From the NCBI GenBank assembly GCA_964342305.1, contig CAYFGK010000004.1, forward strand, positions 44,059 to 108,058: a DNA stretch of 64,000 nucleotides. Direction: 5' to 3'. Of the stretch, positions 26,043 to 34,951 are shown in pieces. The notes under the pieces are model-generated. The model saw only the letters and a list, made by a program, of their open reading frames with translations. It was not told the DNA's origin and searched no databases. Position 1 is the stretch's first letter; each line of letters starts with the position of its first letter. This stretch comes from DT-110 sp964342305 (GTDB lineage Bacteria > Bacteroidota > Bacteroidia > Chitinophagales > Saprospiraceae). A program made the translations under genes and the position numbers.

Positions 26043-27161
26043 ATGAAGATTTGCGTGTTGGAGCCTTTTTTTGGCGGAAGCCATAAAAAATGGATGGAAC
26101 AATGGGCACAACACAGTCGCCACGATATTAGCTGGCTAACCCTGCCCGGGCGTCACTGGAAATGGCGAATGTACGGGGGAGCGGTGAGTCTGGCCCGGCA
26201 ATACCGGGAACTACCCGGACAGCCCGACCTACTGGTAGCATCCGATATGCTCGATCTGGCCACCTTCCTGGGGCTGATCGATTCCCGTAACCGACCACCG
26301 GTAGCTGTGTACTTTCACGAGAACCAGTTGGTGTATCCCTGGTCCGAAAACGATCCCGACGCACGGACTGAGCGGGCTAACCAGTATGGATTCATCAACT
26401 TCACCAGTGCGCTGGCAGCCGATGCGCTGGCCTTTAATTCACGATACCACCACGATAGTTTGCTGGAAGCTCTTTCCCCATTTTTGCGGCAGTTTCCCGA
26501 TCACCGGGAAGAGGATCTGTTGAATAGCCTTCCGGCAAAAAGCAGGGTATTGCCACTGGGACTCGACCTGAGTTCCATACCGGTCACCGTCAAAAAAGGT
26601 CCTCAGAATCCTCCCTTGATACTATGGAATCACCGGTGGGAATACGATAAGCAACCCGAGCTGTTTTTCCAATGGCTCCGACAATTAAAGCAGGAAGGAA
26701 TTGACTTCCAGGTAGTTCTGTTAGGGGAATCATTTAGTCGCCGTCCCGACATATTTATGCGGGCAGCCGGGGAGCTTTCCGCTGAGATTCTGTTCAGTGG
26801 TTTTGCACCCGATAGCGATACCTATTTCAATTGGTTGGAACGGGCCGATATTCTGCCGGTAACCAGTGTTCAGGATTTTTTTGGCGGAAGTGTCGTCGAA
26901 GCGCTGTACGCCGGTTGCCTGCCGGTATTGCCCCGGCGCCTGGCCTATCCGGAGCATCTGCCACCCCAATTGCACGGAACCTATTTATATGATTCACCGG
27001 AAGAGGGATACCAATTACTGAAGCGACTGGTCGGAGTTCCCGGCCCATTTCTGAAGGATATTCCTGCGATCCGGTCATGGGTAAACCGGTACGATTGGCA
27101 CCGGGTAGCCACCCTTTACGACGACTGGGCCGACGATGTGGTGAAAGGGTATTTGGCCTAA
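26043..27161 (+). CDS. tRNA-queuosine alpha-mannosyltransferase-like glycosyltransferase (DUF3524)
   Basis: A 372-residue GT4-style glycosyltransferase. The N terminus (EPFFGGSHKKWMEQW, LPGRHWKWRMYGGA) is the signature of the DUF3524 family, whose animal member GTDC1/QTMAN adds mannose to queuosine in tRNA-Asp. The C-terminal half has GT-B features (WNHRWEYDKQP, the VTSVQDFFGGSVVEALYAGCLPVLP donor site with EAxxxG). By homology it may glycosylate queuosine or a similar tRNA nucleoside; this is inference for a bacterium. A short gap precedes the alpha/beta hydrolase gene. Confidence 0.82.
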   Translation: MKICVLEPFFGGSHKKWMEQWAQHSRHDISWLTLPGRHWKWRMYGGAVSLARQYRELPGQPDLLVASDMLDLATFLGLIDSRNRPPVAVYFHENQLVYPWSENDPDARTERANQYGFINFTSALAADALAFNSRYHHDSLLEALSPFLRQFPDHREEDLLNSLPAKSRVLPLGLDLSSIPVTVKKGPQNPPLILWNHRWEYDKQPELFFQWLRQLKQEGIDFQVVLLGESFSRRPDIFMRAAGELSAEILFSGFAPDSDTYFNWLERADILPVTSVQDFFGGSVVEALYAGCLPVLPRRLAYPEHLPPQLHGTYLYDSPEEGYQLLKRLVGVPGPFLKDIPAIRSWVNRYDWHRVATLYDDWADDVVKGYLA

Positions 27162-27201
27162 CCATTGGTATGGTGTATTTTGTATTCCTAAATCGCATCA
27201 A

Positions 27202-28017
27202 ATGCCCGAGTTATCAATACGGGGAAGAACCCTTTTTTGGCGGGAACAAGGAGAAGGACCAGCGGTCGTGTTGGTTCACGGTTTTTGTGAGGATAGCCGG
27301 ATGTACGATTCCTTTCTGAGGTTTTTGGCGGATGCCGGGTACCGGGTGTTAGCCCCTGATCTTCCCGGATTCGGGCGATCGGCAACGCTGCCCGGAGCAA
27401 CTCTGGCTGATTACGCCGGGATACTGGAACACCTGATCCGGGAGCAGGATTTGGTACGTCCCGTTATCATCGGGCATTCCATGGGTGGCTACGTTGCTTT
27501 GGAAATTGCGCATCGACAGCAAGTCGTTCTTTCCGGTCTGGGACTGTTCCACTCCCACGCCTATGCCGATAATCCGGAAACAAAAAAGCTACGCGCCAAA
27601 AGTGCCGCCTTTATCCGGAAACACGGATTACCGCTGTACCTGCGCGATTTCTTTCCGCGTTTATTCACAGAAACTTTTGTGGCGGAGCGTCCCTATGTAC
27701 TCGAGCAACTGAAAGGCTGGGCAAACCAGTATGACCCGGAAGGGGTGATTACCGCCCTTCGGGCAATGGCTGGCCGAGAGGACCATCAGGATCTGCTGCG
27801 ACAGACGGACCTACCGATCCTTTTCTTACTTGGCCTGGAAGATGCGCTGCAACCCAAGGAAGCCTGGCTGGCCCAAACGCACCTGCCAAAGACAGGTTCC
27901 ATCCATTTGCTTCCCGGTATTGCGCATATGGGTGCCTTTGAGGCACCCGGCAAGTGCGTGCGCATCATACGTGAGTACCTCGATTATTGCCAGACTCTTA
28001 TGACCGCGGACGCATGA
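27202..28017 (+). CDS. Alpha/beta-fold hydrolase
   Basis: A 271-residue cytosolic hydrolase with oxyanion segment VLVHGFCEDSRMYD, nucleophile elbow GHSMGGYVALE, a lid region and a C-terminal catalytic histidine in GIAHMGAFEAP; the acid is probably the aspartate in LGLEDALQP. The substrate cannot be told from sequence. The stop overlaps the ATG of the PrsW-like gene by four bases. Confidence 0.9.
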   Translation: MPELSIRGRTLFWREQGEGPAVVLVHGFCEDSRMYDSFLRFLADAGYRVLAPDLPGFGRSATLPGATLADYAGILEHLIREQDLVRPVIIGHSMGGYVALEIAHRQQVVLSGLGLFHSHAYADNPETKKLRAKSAAFIRKHGLPLYLRDFFPRLFTETFVAERPYVLEQLKGWANQYDPEGVITALRAMAGREDHQDLLRQTDLPILFLLGLEDALQPKEAWLAQTHLPKTGSIHLLPGIAHMGAFEAPGKCVRIIREYLDYCQTLMTADA

Positions 28018-28697
28018 TAGTGGTGCTGCAATTCATTTTGGCTGTGTTACCGGGCCTGCTCATTATCTGGTTTATCTACCGGGAAGATCTGTACGAGCGT
28101 GAAAACTGGTTGCCACTGGTTATTAGTTTCGTATTGGGTATGGTGGTTACCTATCCGGTAATCAAGATGCAGGAACTCTTCTACAATCTGGGCTGGAAGG
28201 ATACCGGCGACCTGGGATCTACCCTGATCAGTGCTTTCATTCTGGTGGCCTGCACGGAAGAATTGGTCAAATACCTGGCCCTGATCGCCTATCCGTACCG
28301 CAGTCGGTTTTTCAATGAGCCTATTGACGGTATTGTCTACGCCATCTTTATCGGTATGGGATTCGCTACGTTGGAGAATGTGCTCTATGCCTATCGCTAT
28401 GATATTTCCACCACCATTGTGCGGGCACTGACCGCCGTGCCGGCCCACGCTACTTTTGCGGCTATCATGGGCTACTATATTGGCCGGGCCAAATTTGACC
28501 ACCCGCGCCGACGCCTCTTTTTGATGCGTGGATTTACGATGGCGGTTATCCTGCACGGACTTTACGACTTTTTTGTATTACAGGAAGTCGATGAAAGTCT
28601 GATGATTCTATCCATGGTCATCCTGACCGCTTCCATACTATACGCCCTGGAATTGATCCGCGAATTACAGGATCAATCACCCTTTCGGGAAAAGTAA
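28014..28697 (+). CDS. PrsW-family intramembrane protease
   Basis: A 227-residue protein of about seven membrane helices. It has the PrsW glutamic-protease hallmarks: EELVKYL (paired glutamates), GFATLEN and HATFAAIMGYYIG, with HGLYDF near the C terminus. PrsW in Bacillus cleaves the anti-sigma factor RsiW; the substrate here is unknown. The start is taken at 28014, where ATGA overlaps the hydrolase stop. An in-frame start at 27987 would lie further inside that gene. Confidence 0.88.
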   Translation: MIVVLQFILAVLPGLLIIWFIYREDLYERENWLPLVISFVLGMVVTYPVIKMQELFYNLGWKDTGDLGSTLISAFILVACTEELVKYLALIAYPYRSRFFNEPIDGIVYAIFIGMGFATLENVLYAYRYDISTTIVRALTAVPAHATFAAIMGYYIGRAKFDHPRRRLFLMRGFTMAVILHGLYDFFVLQEVDESLMILSMVILTASILYALELIRELQDQSPFREK

Positions 28698-28887
28698 GTT
28701 AGCGTGGGGTTGAAGGTGACCAGATCGATAAACAGCTCTGAATGTTATAAATCAACGCTGTACTGGGTAGAGTGTATAAGGTAATAGGACTTGCTCAAAT
28801 CCAAATACCCTATACCTCCTACCCTGTACCGGGAGGTTGGACATTGAAGATCTTGCCAGTAAAAAATAGTCTGTATCCAACCTCCCG
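28698..28887 (-). repeat. Three-hairpin intergenic repeat, copy C
   Basis: This copy fills the interval between the convergent PrsW and mazG stop codons exactly. On the minus strand it runs in the mazG sense. Its first stem is perfect: CGGGAGGTTGGA (28830-28841) with TCCAACCTCCCG (28876-28887). The second pairs 28760-28770 with 28819-28829 (10 of 11 bases). The third pairs AGCGT next to the PrsW stop. It is the clearest copy for structure. Confidence 0.8.
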
Positions 28888-28892
28888 ATAAG

Positions 28893-29231
28893 TCAGCGGA
28901 GTTTAGGATTTTTGGCGTGCCGGTCAGCATCGCGTTCGGTCTTTTTATCCAGATTTTTTTGCAGGGCTTCGGTCAGGTCGACCCCGGTCTGGTTGGCCAG
29001 GCAGATAAGCACGAACAATACATCGGCCATTTCATCGGATAGTTGTTCGCGGGCACCCTTGGCATCCTCGGGTCGCTTAAAGGATTGCTCCCCGTACAAG
29101 CGGGTGAGAAGGCGGGATACTTCACCCACCTCCTCGACGAGGATGCCCAGGTTAGTCAGCTCGGAATAGTATCGCACACCAATGGTCCTGATCCAGTGGT
29201 CAACGGTTTCCTGTGCTTGCTTCAGCTCCAT
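28893..29231 (-). CDS. MazG-type nucleotide pyrophosphohydrolase
   Basis: A 112-residue all-alpha NTP pyrophosphatase domain. The metal-binding motifs ILVEEVGEVSRLL (ExxE) and LSDEMADVLFVLICLAN (ExxD-type) are clear. Single-domain MazG/iMazG proteins hydrolyse non-canonical or excess nucleoside triphosphates. It follows dtd with no intergenic base, so the two form a small nucleotide/tRNA housekeeping unit. Confidence 0.9.
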   Translation of the reverse strand: MELKQAQETVDHWIRTIGVRYYSELTNLGILVEEVGEVSRLLTRLYGEQSFKRPEDAKGAREQLSDEMADVLFVLICLANQTGVDLTEALQKNLDKKTERDADRHAKNPKLR

Positions 29232-29684
29232 TTATTCCCTGTTTTTAGTATCGATAATAATGGTGACCGGACCGTCATTGACCAGGGAAACCTGCATCAT
29301 GGCACCGAAGGTACCGGTAGCTACTTTCCGGGTAGCCACCACTTCGAGGTACTTGACAAACTTTTCGTAGAGTGGTTCGGCGGTTTCGGGTCGGGCGGCC
29401 TGGATAAACGAGGGTCGATTACCTTTCTTGGTGCTGCTGTGCAGGGTGAATTGACTCACTACCAGCAGCCCGCCATCCACATCCTGAACGGAATAGTTCA
29501 TTTGTCCTTCCTCATCGTCGAAGATCCGCAGTTTGCTGATCTTGCGGGTAAGCCATTCAATATCTTCCTGGCCGTCGGCTTCTTCAATACCCAGCAGGAT
29601 CAGGAGTCCTTTGTCGATGGCACCGACGGTTTCTCCTTCCACAACTACTGAGGCATTAGCTACTCGTTGGATTACTGCTCGCAT
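29232..29684 (-). CDS. dtd: D-aminoacyl-tRNA deacylase
   Basis: Removes D-amino acids, and glycine mis-attached to tRNA-Ala, protecting translation. The 150-residue length, the start MRAVIQRVANASV, the SQFTLHSSTKKGNRPSF segment (both invariant SQFTL and NRPSF motifs) and the FGAMMQVSLVNDGPVT C terminus are all as in the family. It lies between the SRAP gene and mazG on the same strand with almost no spacing. Confidence 0.96.
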   Translation of the reverse strand: MRAVIQRVANASVVVEGETVGAIDKGLLILLGIEEADGQEDIEWLTRKISKLRIFDDEEGQMNYSVQDVDGGLLVVSQFTLHSSTKKGNRPSFIQAARPETAEPLYEKFVKYLEVVATRKVATGTFGAMMQVSLVNDGPVTIIIDTKNRE

Positions 29685-29696
29685 ACTATATATTAA

Positions 29697-30377
29697 TTAT
29701 TCAAATAAACTACCCTGTTCCCCCAGGGGTTCGTGTAGTTCGGGACCGTTGTTTCGCACGTTATTAACTTTAGTGGATACGGCGTACATCTCGAGGCTGC
29801 CGTCGGGTGCTGGTCGCAAAAGTTCCAGCGCTTCATTGATTTCGGGTGATTCCAGCCAGGTACGTTGCTGCTCCTCGCTGGTAAAAATGACGGGCATACG
29901 GTCGTGTACCGGGGCCATTTCCGAATTGGGAGACGTGGTGATGATCGTATAGGTGTGTAGGGGCTCTTCTTCCCCATTCCAGGTTTCCCAGATCCCCGCC
30001 ATAACGAGCAGGTCGCCATTGGTCCGGAATATACGGAAGGGTTGTTTCTTGCCGTCGCTACGCTTCCATTCGTAAAAACTATCGGCCAGGACCCAACACC
30101 GCCGCTTGCGGACCGCATTGCGGAAGGAGGGCTTATCGGCAATGGTTTCACTACGGGCATTGATCAGGCGACTCCCTATCTTGCGGTCTTTTGCCCAAAA
30201 GGGCACCAATCCCCAGGTGAACTGCTGCAGAGCTCCGGGGCTGTCGTCGGTAATCACGTAACCACGCTGGGTGGGCGCCATATTGAAATTAATCTCGAGC
30301 GTTTGTCCGGTCTCCACCGAACCGAATTGCTCCCGCAGTTTTTCCTTGGAGGTGGAAAAAGAATATCGTCCACACAT
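29697..30377 (-). CDS. SRAP/HMCES-family abasic-site protein
   Basis: A 227-residue SOS-response-associated peptidase-fold protein (YedK/HMCES). After removal of Met1, Cys2 of MCGRYS forms the thiazolidine crosslink to abasic sites in single-stranded DNA. Other conserved parts are NARSETI, DSFYEWK and the histidine in PVHDRMPVIF. An in-frame ATG 24 bases upstream exists, but only the start at 30377 places cysteine at position 2. It is the last minus-strand gene before the origin-like region. Confidence 0.93.
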   Translation of the reverse strand: MCGRYSFSTSKEKLREQFGSVETGQTLEINFNMAPTQRGYVITDDSPGALQQFTWGLVPFWAKDRKIGSRLINARSETIADKPSFRNAVRKRRCWVLADSFYEWKRSDGKKQPFRIFRTNGDLLVMAGIWETWNGEEEPLHTYTIITTSPNSEMAPVHDRMPVIFTSEEQQRTWLESPEINEALELLRPAPDGSLEMYAVSTKVNNVRNNGPELHEPLGEQGSLFE

Positions 30378-30626
30378 AGTATATAAGGATTGCTTTCGCA
30401 AAAAGATACCTAATCAGATAGGTTCTACCCAAATTGTTTGCAAAAGCATGATTGATAAATCCCGTCTTGTCCTTTCTAAACAACAACCAACAGACGTTCA
30501 CAGTATCCTAAAAACAAAAAGATAAGCTGTTCAACAGATTGGATGATGACCCCGGTTTAAGGTTACAAACAGTAGAAAATACCCAAGTACGTATACCTAT
30601 GAAAAACAGCAATTTACAGGGTTCTG

Positions 30627-31009
30627 TTTTCCACATCGAATTGGGGATTGGACGTCGAAAACCGGGGGAGTTTTCCACCACTTTCCCCAATCCTTCGCGG
30701 GGAGGGCGGGTTATCCCCAAATCAGGAAATGCTTTCCCCGTTTTCCACCATCACTTTCTACATTAAATCAGGGTTTTTGCAAAAGCTAACCCAGAAAAGA
30801 TGTTCTGTGGAGGACTTCTCCACGGTGTGTGCAGAAGTATCCGTATCTGCCTATTTTCAAGTCTTTAGCTGTGTGAATAAGTTGTTAACCCGACAGCCTT
30901 GATTCTTAACAATGACTTAACCTAAAAATCGCATCCTTTTTTGCCCACATTTCCACACGACTAATGATGATGGGGAAGTTTTAAAAAAAATTATAATATA
31001 TTATTAATA
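30627..31009. other. Candidate replication-origin region with DnaA-box-like sites and AT-rich stretch
   Basis: The 800-base gap between the SRAP and ctaA genes carries no credible gene but many sequences close to the DnaA box TTATNCACA: TTTTCCACA 30627, TTTTCCACC 30671 and 30741, TTATCCCCA 30711, TGTGGAGGA 30806 (reverse), TTCTCCACG 30816, TGTGAATAA 30872 (reverse, an exact TTATTCACA) and ATTTCCACA 30949. A run of 31 consecutive A/T bases follows at 30979-31009, a possible unwinding element. Genes on either side point away from it. An origin is inferred, not shown. Confidence 0.55.
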
Positions 31010-31130
31010 GGGGTAAGAGAAATCCCAGAAGGGGAAAGAAAACAAAACAATTTGTCCATCTCATTTTGTCACGGGAGGGTAAGTTGTTTCACCGAACAGT
31101 AAATATCCGGAAGGATTGCTCCTTTCGCTG

Positions 31131-31138
31131 TACTTTTG
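31131..31138 (+). promoter_or_regulatory. Bacteroidota -7 element (TACTTTTG) upstream of ctaA
   Basis: A perfect TAnnTTTG match 39 bases upstream of the ctaA start codon, just outside the AT-rich part of the origin-like region. Confidence 0.55.
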
Positions 31139-31177
31139 CTGGTCCGAACTGTTTTGATCTAAAAAGAACCGGATGAT

Positions 31178-32257
31178 ATGACCGCAACCGAAACCACTAT
31201 CGAGACTCCCACTTACCCAAGGGCCGTAAAGGTATGGCTGATGATCGGCGTGTTTATGGTCTTCATGCAAATTGTGATCGGAGGGATCACCCGTTTGACG
31301 GGATCCGGTCTGTCGATCACTAAATGGGAGATCGTAACGGGTACCCTGCCGCCCATTAACGCTGCTCAGTGGGAGGAAGCCTTTGAGCTGTACAAAGAGA
31401 CTCCGCAATACGAAAAGATCAACGAGGGAATGACTATGGGCGAATTCCAGTTTATCTATTTCTGGGAGTATTTCCACCGCCTGTGGGCCCGACTCATGGG
31501 ATTTGTTTTTGCGATACCGTTCTTTTTCTTCTGGGCACGCGGATATCTGGATCGCCCTTTAAAACGAAGGTTAGGAATGGTGGTACTATTGGCTGCGGTG
31601 GTAGCTTCGTTCGGGTGGATCATGGTTGCCAGCGGACTTATTGACCGGCCCTGGGTGAATGCCTATAAATTAACGATGCATTTATCACTGGCTCTCATTC
31701 TGTTTAGTTACCTGTTTTGGACAATGTTGACGGCCGTCCGCCCTTATTCACAAGTTATCCACAGTACTTCGTTGAAAAAGTGGATGGGAGCGATCGGGGT
31801 GGTGCTGGCTCTGCAATTGGTGTTGGGTGGCATCATGTCGGGTATGAAAGCAGCCCTTTTTTATCCGACCTGGCCCGATATGCAGGGCGAATGGATTCCC
31901 GCTATTCTTTTCCGGGCAGATTCCTGGACCGTGGAAAACCTTGTGGAATACGATAAAGGTCCTTTTATGGCGGCCTTAGTTCAGATACTTCACCGTACAA
32001 CTGCTTATATACTGACAATCATTGTTTTAGTGTTTAGTATCCGGGCCTTGCAACAAGTTAATAACACCCTGTACCGCCGGGGAATATACCTGTTGATAAG
32101 TGTGTTGATAGCGCAAGTTACCCTGGGAATACTGACGGTGATCAATAGTGTGGGCACGATTCCTGTAGGTCTGGGCGTTTTTCATCAGGCGATCGCCATC
32201 GTTCTATTATCAGTCGTTTTATTTGTTTGGTTTCCTTTGCGGAAGGACCCAATCTGA
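31178..32257 (+). CDS. ctaA: Heme A synthase (COX15/CtaA)
   Basis: Oxidises the methyl group of heme O to make heme A for cytochrome oxidases. The 359-residue protein has about eight membrane helices. Conserved heme-ligand histidines appear in WEYFHRLWARLMG, KLTMHLSLAL, QILHRTTAY and GVFHQAIAI, and the opening GGITRLTGSGLSI is diagnostic. It resembles the alpha-proteobacterial/mitochondrial COX15 type more than the shorter Bacillus type. Two exact DnaA boxes are embedded in its coding sequence. Confidence 0.95.
   Translation: MTATETTIETPTYPRAVKVWLMIGVFMVFMQIVIGGITRLTGSGLSITKWEIVTGTLPPINAAQWEEAFELYKETPQYEKINEGMTMGEFQFIYFWEYFHRLWARLMGFVFAIPFFFFWARGYLDRPLKRRLGMVVLLAAVVASFGWIMVASGLIDRPWVNAYKLTMHLSLALILFSYLFWTMLTAVRPYSQVIHSTSLKKWMGAIGVVLALQLVLGGIMSGMKAALFYPTWPDMQGEWIPAILFRADSWTVENLVEYDKGPFMAALVQILHRTTAYILTIIVLVFSIRALQQVNNTLYRRGIYLLISVLIAQVTLGILTVINSVGTIPVGLGVFHQAIAIVLLSVVLFVWFPLRKDPI
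31744..31763 (+). other. Pair of perfect DnaA boxes inside ctaA
   Basis: TTATTCACA (31744-31752) and TTATCCACA (31755-31763) lie head to tail with two bases between them. Both match the strict TTATNCACA consensus. They lie within coding sequence about 0.75 kb from the AT-rich stretch. Confidence 0.6.
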
Positions 32258-32263
32258 CGTAAA

Positions 32264-32284
32264 TGTGGAAAACCCTGTGGAAAA
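32264..32284 (-). other. Two DnaA-box-like sites after ctaA
   Basis: TGTGGAAAA occurs at 32264-32272 and again at 32276-32284, spaced 12 bases start to start, reading TTTTCCACA on the minus strand. The same nonamer is at 30627 in the opposite orientation. Confidence 0.5.
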
Positions 32285-32363
32285 GTGAATTATACTGAGT
32301 TGGTCTGCTTTTACGTAATAAATACTGTTTTTTCTCCCTAAATGATATGAATTTATAGCGCTT

Positions 32364-33044
32364 ATGCCGGTCTATTGGTTAGCTGACGATTCACTGGATT
32401 TTCCCGACCCCGGGGGAGCTAACGAAGATGGTCTGGTTGCGCTGGGTGGAGATCTTTCTCCGGAGCGGTTGCTCAATGCCTATAATCAGGGATTATTCCC
32501 CTGGTTCAACGAAGGGGATCCTATCCTCTGGTGGTCACCTGATCCCCGATTCGTCTTATTTCCGGGCGAATTGAAGGTTTCGAAAAGTATGCGTCCCTAC
32601 TTCAACCAACGCAAATTCGAAGTGACCTATGATGCCGATTTCCGGGCCGTTATTACTGCCTGCCAACAAATGTACCGTCCCGGTCAGGGTGGTACCTGGA
32701 TTACCGACGACATGGTAGAAGCTTACTGCCAACTACATCGCCTGGGCTTTGCTCACAGTGTGGAGGTTTGGAAAGATAAAAAGCTCGTTGGGGGGTTGTA
32801 CGGTATTGCCCTGGGACGCATTTTCTTCGGTGAATCCATGTTTGCCAAGGCTAGTAATGCTTCCAAATTCGGGTTCATCTCCCTGGTGCGCCGGCTGGAA
32901 GAACACGGTTACACTCTGATCGATTGCCAACAGGAGACCCGGCACCTCGCCAGCCTGGGGGGGCGTGGGATTCCCCGCTCCGGATTCCTGCAATACCTGG
33001 CCGATAATGACATGGAAAAGACGGAGCGGGGCAAATGGAGTTGA
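32364..33044 (+). CDS. aat: Leucyl/phenylalanyl-tRNA-protein transferase
   Basis: An N-end-rule enzyme that moves Leu or Phe from tRNA to proteins with N-terminal Arg or Lys, marking them for ClpAP. The 226-residue length and the motifs ALGGDLSPERLLNAYNQGLFPWF, WWSPDPRFVL, GGLYGIALGRIFFGESMF and DCQQETRHLASLGG are characteristic. It is followed directly by an AGGTNTG heptamer stretch. Confidence 0.96.
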   Translation: MPVYWLADDSLDFPDPGGANEDGLVALGGDLSPERLLNAYNQGLFPWFNEGDPILWWSPDPRFVLFPGELKVSKSMRPYFNQRKFEVTYDADFRAVITACQQMYRPGQGGTWITDDMVEAYCQLHRLGFAHSVEVWKDKKLVGGLYGIALGRIFFGESMFAKASNASKFGFISLVRRLEEHGYTLIDCQQETRHLASLGGRGIPRSGFLQYLADNDMEKTERGKWS

Positions 33045-33045
33045 C

Positions 33046-33063
33046 AGGTCTGAGGTTTGAGGT
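33046..33063 (+). repeat. AGGTNTG heptamer stretch after aat
   Basis: Two and a half heptamer units (AGGTCTG AGGTTTG AGGT) start two bases after the aat stop codon and are followed by seven T residues. Longer arrays of the same heptamer follow htpG and the VanX-like gene. Confidence 0.55.
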
Positions 33064-33178
33064 TTTTTTGTGCGTCAGTGGCCACCCAGCTCATTTTTCC
33101 ATATCTTCAAAAAACCTTTAAACAGGACAGTCCCAACTAGTACTATGGACCCCCAACCATTGAAAAAGGATCCCAATT

Positions 33179-34891
33179 ATGCGACGCATTGCTTTATTAC
33201 TCCCCGTCATTATTCTCTTGTGTAGTTTTCGAGCTACCGAACGAGATCTCTTTATTTCCGGTTACTTTCAGCCGCCGGTGGCCGACCTGATGCGCCTGTC
33301 GGGTACCTTTGGTGAATTGCGTTCCAACCATTTTCACGCAGGTCTGGATATTAAAGGCGGAATGAACGTACCCATTTTGGCAGCAGCCGACGGCTACGTT
33401 TCCCGCATCAGTGTCTCGGGATCGGGTTATGGAAATGCCTTGTACATCGATCATCCCAAAGGCTATACCACCCTGTACGGGCACCTGAATGCCTTCTCCA
33501 GCGACATTGCTGATTACGTTAGAAAAGAACAAGAGAAACGCGAATCCTTCTCGGTGGAATTGTACCTTAAACCCGGACAGTTTCCGGTCAAACAAGGCGA
33601 GCAGGTAGCCTTGATGGGAACAACCGGTAGCTCTTCGGGGCCACATCTGCACTTCGAGATCCGGGATTCCGAGACCGAAAAGGCCCTGAATCCCCTTAAA
33701 TTTGGATTGAACTTTGATCAATCCTCTTCCCTGCGTCTACACCAACTCAAAGTATACGAACTCGACGAAGAAAAACAGTTCTTGCACGCCGAAGAATACG
33801 ACCCTTTCTACTCGGGTGGTGAATACAACATCCGGGGTAATACCATCACGGTCCGGTCACCACGGATCGGACTAGCCCTGAAAGCTTACGATCACATGAA
33901 TGGTGGTCGCAACTGGAATGGCATTTACGGTATGGATCTGGAGGTGGATGAACATCCAATTTTCCGTTTCCGGATGGATGCCATCGGCTTCGAAGAGTCC
34001 CTTTACATCAATGCCCATCTTGATTACCGGGAATACCGGGAAGAACGATCCTATTACAACCGCTGCTTTTTACTCCCGGGCAACAAATGCAGTATTTACC
34101 AAAGTGTTCAGAACGAAGGCTTCATCGAATTAGAAGTAGGGGAACGAGTGCCCGTGCGTATGCGGGTGCTGGGGGTAGGAAATACCGAACGTATTCTGAC
34201 CTTTTGGCTGGAGCGCGAACCGGGTAGCCGACCCGATCCGCCGGTACCCCACCAATACTGGCTCGAACACGATCAGGACAACATCATCAGCAACTTTCAC
34301 TTGTATATGCACCTGCCACAGGGGGCTATCTATCAAGATCTGCCCATGACCTACAATCAGGCGGAGGAAGCGTCGTTTCAGGTCTTCTCACCGGTGCATA
34401 GTATTCACGAGCCACTTACCCCGGTTCATAAAAGCTTTACGCTTGGGATACGGCCGACCCTCATTCCCGACGAGTTGCGTGATAAAGCTTTCATTGGGCG
34501 TTGTACGGATAATAACCGGGTAGTCAATTACGGGGGCGAATGGAAGGATGGCATGCTGGTTACCCGTACCCGCACATTTGGCGACTATGCCATCATGGTC
34601 GACGAGGAAAAGCCGGATATCCGGGCCGACCGATTTCAGCGCGATATGCGCGGATGGACATCCATGCGTTTCCGTATCGATGATAACCTGCCGACTTCGG
34701 GTATGGCCCGGTCGCTATCGTGGCGTGCAACTGTCGATGGCAAATGGGCTTTGTTGGTCCACGATGCTAAACGCGATCGGCTTACCTACGAGTTTCCGGA
34801 TGAGTTGGAATCTGGCGAACACTCCTTCCGCCTGGAAGTGACGGATGCCATGGGCAATGTGGAGGTCTTCGAAGAATCCTTTTTGCGATGA
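33179..34891 (+). CDS. Secreted M23-family peptidase (LytM domain) with C-terminal beta domains
   Basis: A 570-residue exported protein: signal peptide MRRIALLLPVIILLCSFRA, then an early M23 domain with zinc ligands H53 and D57 (HAGLDIKG) and the paired histidines H156 and H158 (GPHLHFE). M23 enzymes cut peptidoglycan cross-links or act as amidase activators when the site is broken; here all ligands are present. The following ~380 residues are beta-rich without a recognised enzyme motif. No T9SS tail is seen. It is probably a periplasmic cell-wall hydrolase. Confidence 0.9.
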   Translation: MRRIALLLPVIILLCSFRATERDLFISGYFQPPVADLMRLSGTFGELRSNHFHAGLDIKGGMNVPILAAADGYVSRISVSGSGYGNALYIDHPKGYTTLYGHLNAFSSDIADYVRKEQEKRESFSVELYLKPGQFPVKQGEQVALMGTTGSSSGPHLHFEIRDSETEKALNPLKFGLNFDQSSSLRLHQLKVYELDEEKQFLHAEEYDPFYSGGEYNIRGNTITVRSPRIGLALKAYDHMNGGRNWNGIYGMDLEVDEHPIFRFRMDAIGFEESLYINAHLDYREYREERSYYNRCFLLPGNKCSIYQSVQNEGFIELEVGERVPVRMRVLGVGNTERILTFWLEREPGSRPDPPVPHQYWLEHDQDNIISNFHLYMHLPQGAIYQDLPMTYNQAEEASFQVFSPVHSIHEPLTPVHKSFTLGIRPTLIPDELRDKAFIGRCTDNNRVVNYGGEWKDGMLVTRTRTFGDYAIMVDEEKPDIRADRFQRDMRGWTSMRFRIDDNLPTSGMARSLSWRATVDGKWALLVHDAKRDRLTYEFPDELESGEHSFRLEVTDAMGNVEVFEESFLR

Positions 34892-34951
34892 AAACCTCCT
34901 GCGTAATCGTATGTTGATTGTAAACAAGACAATAACACAAAACAAACGATT

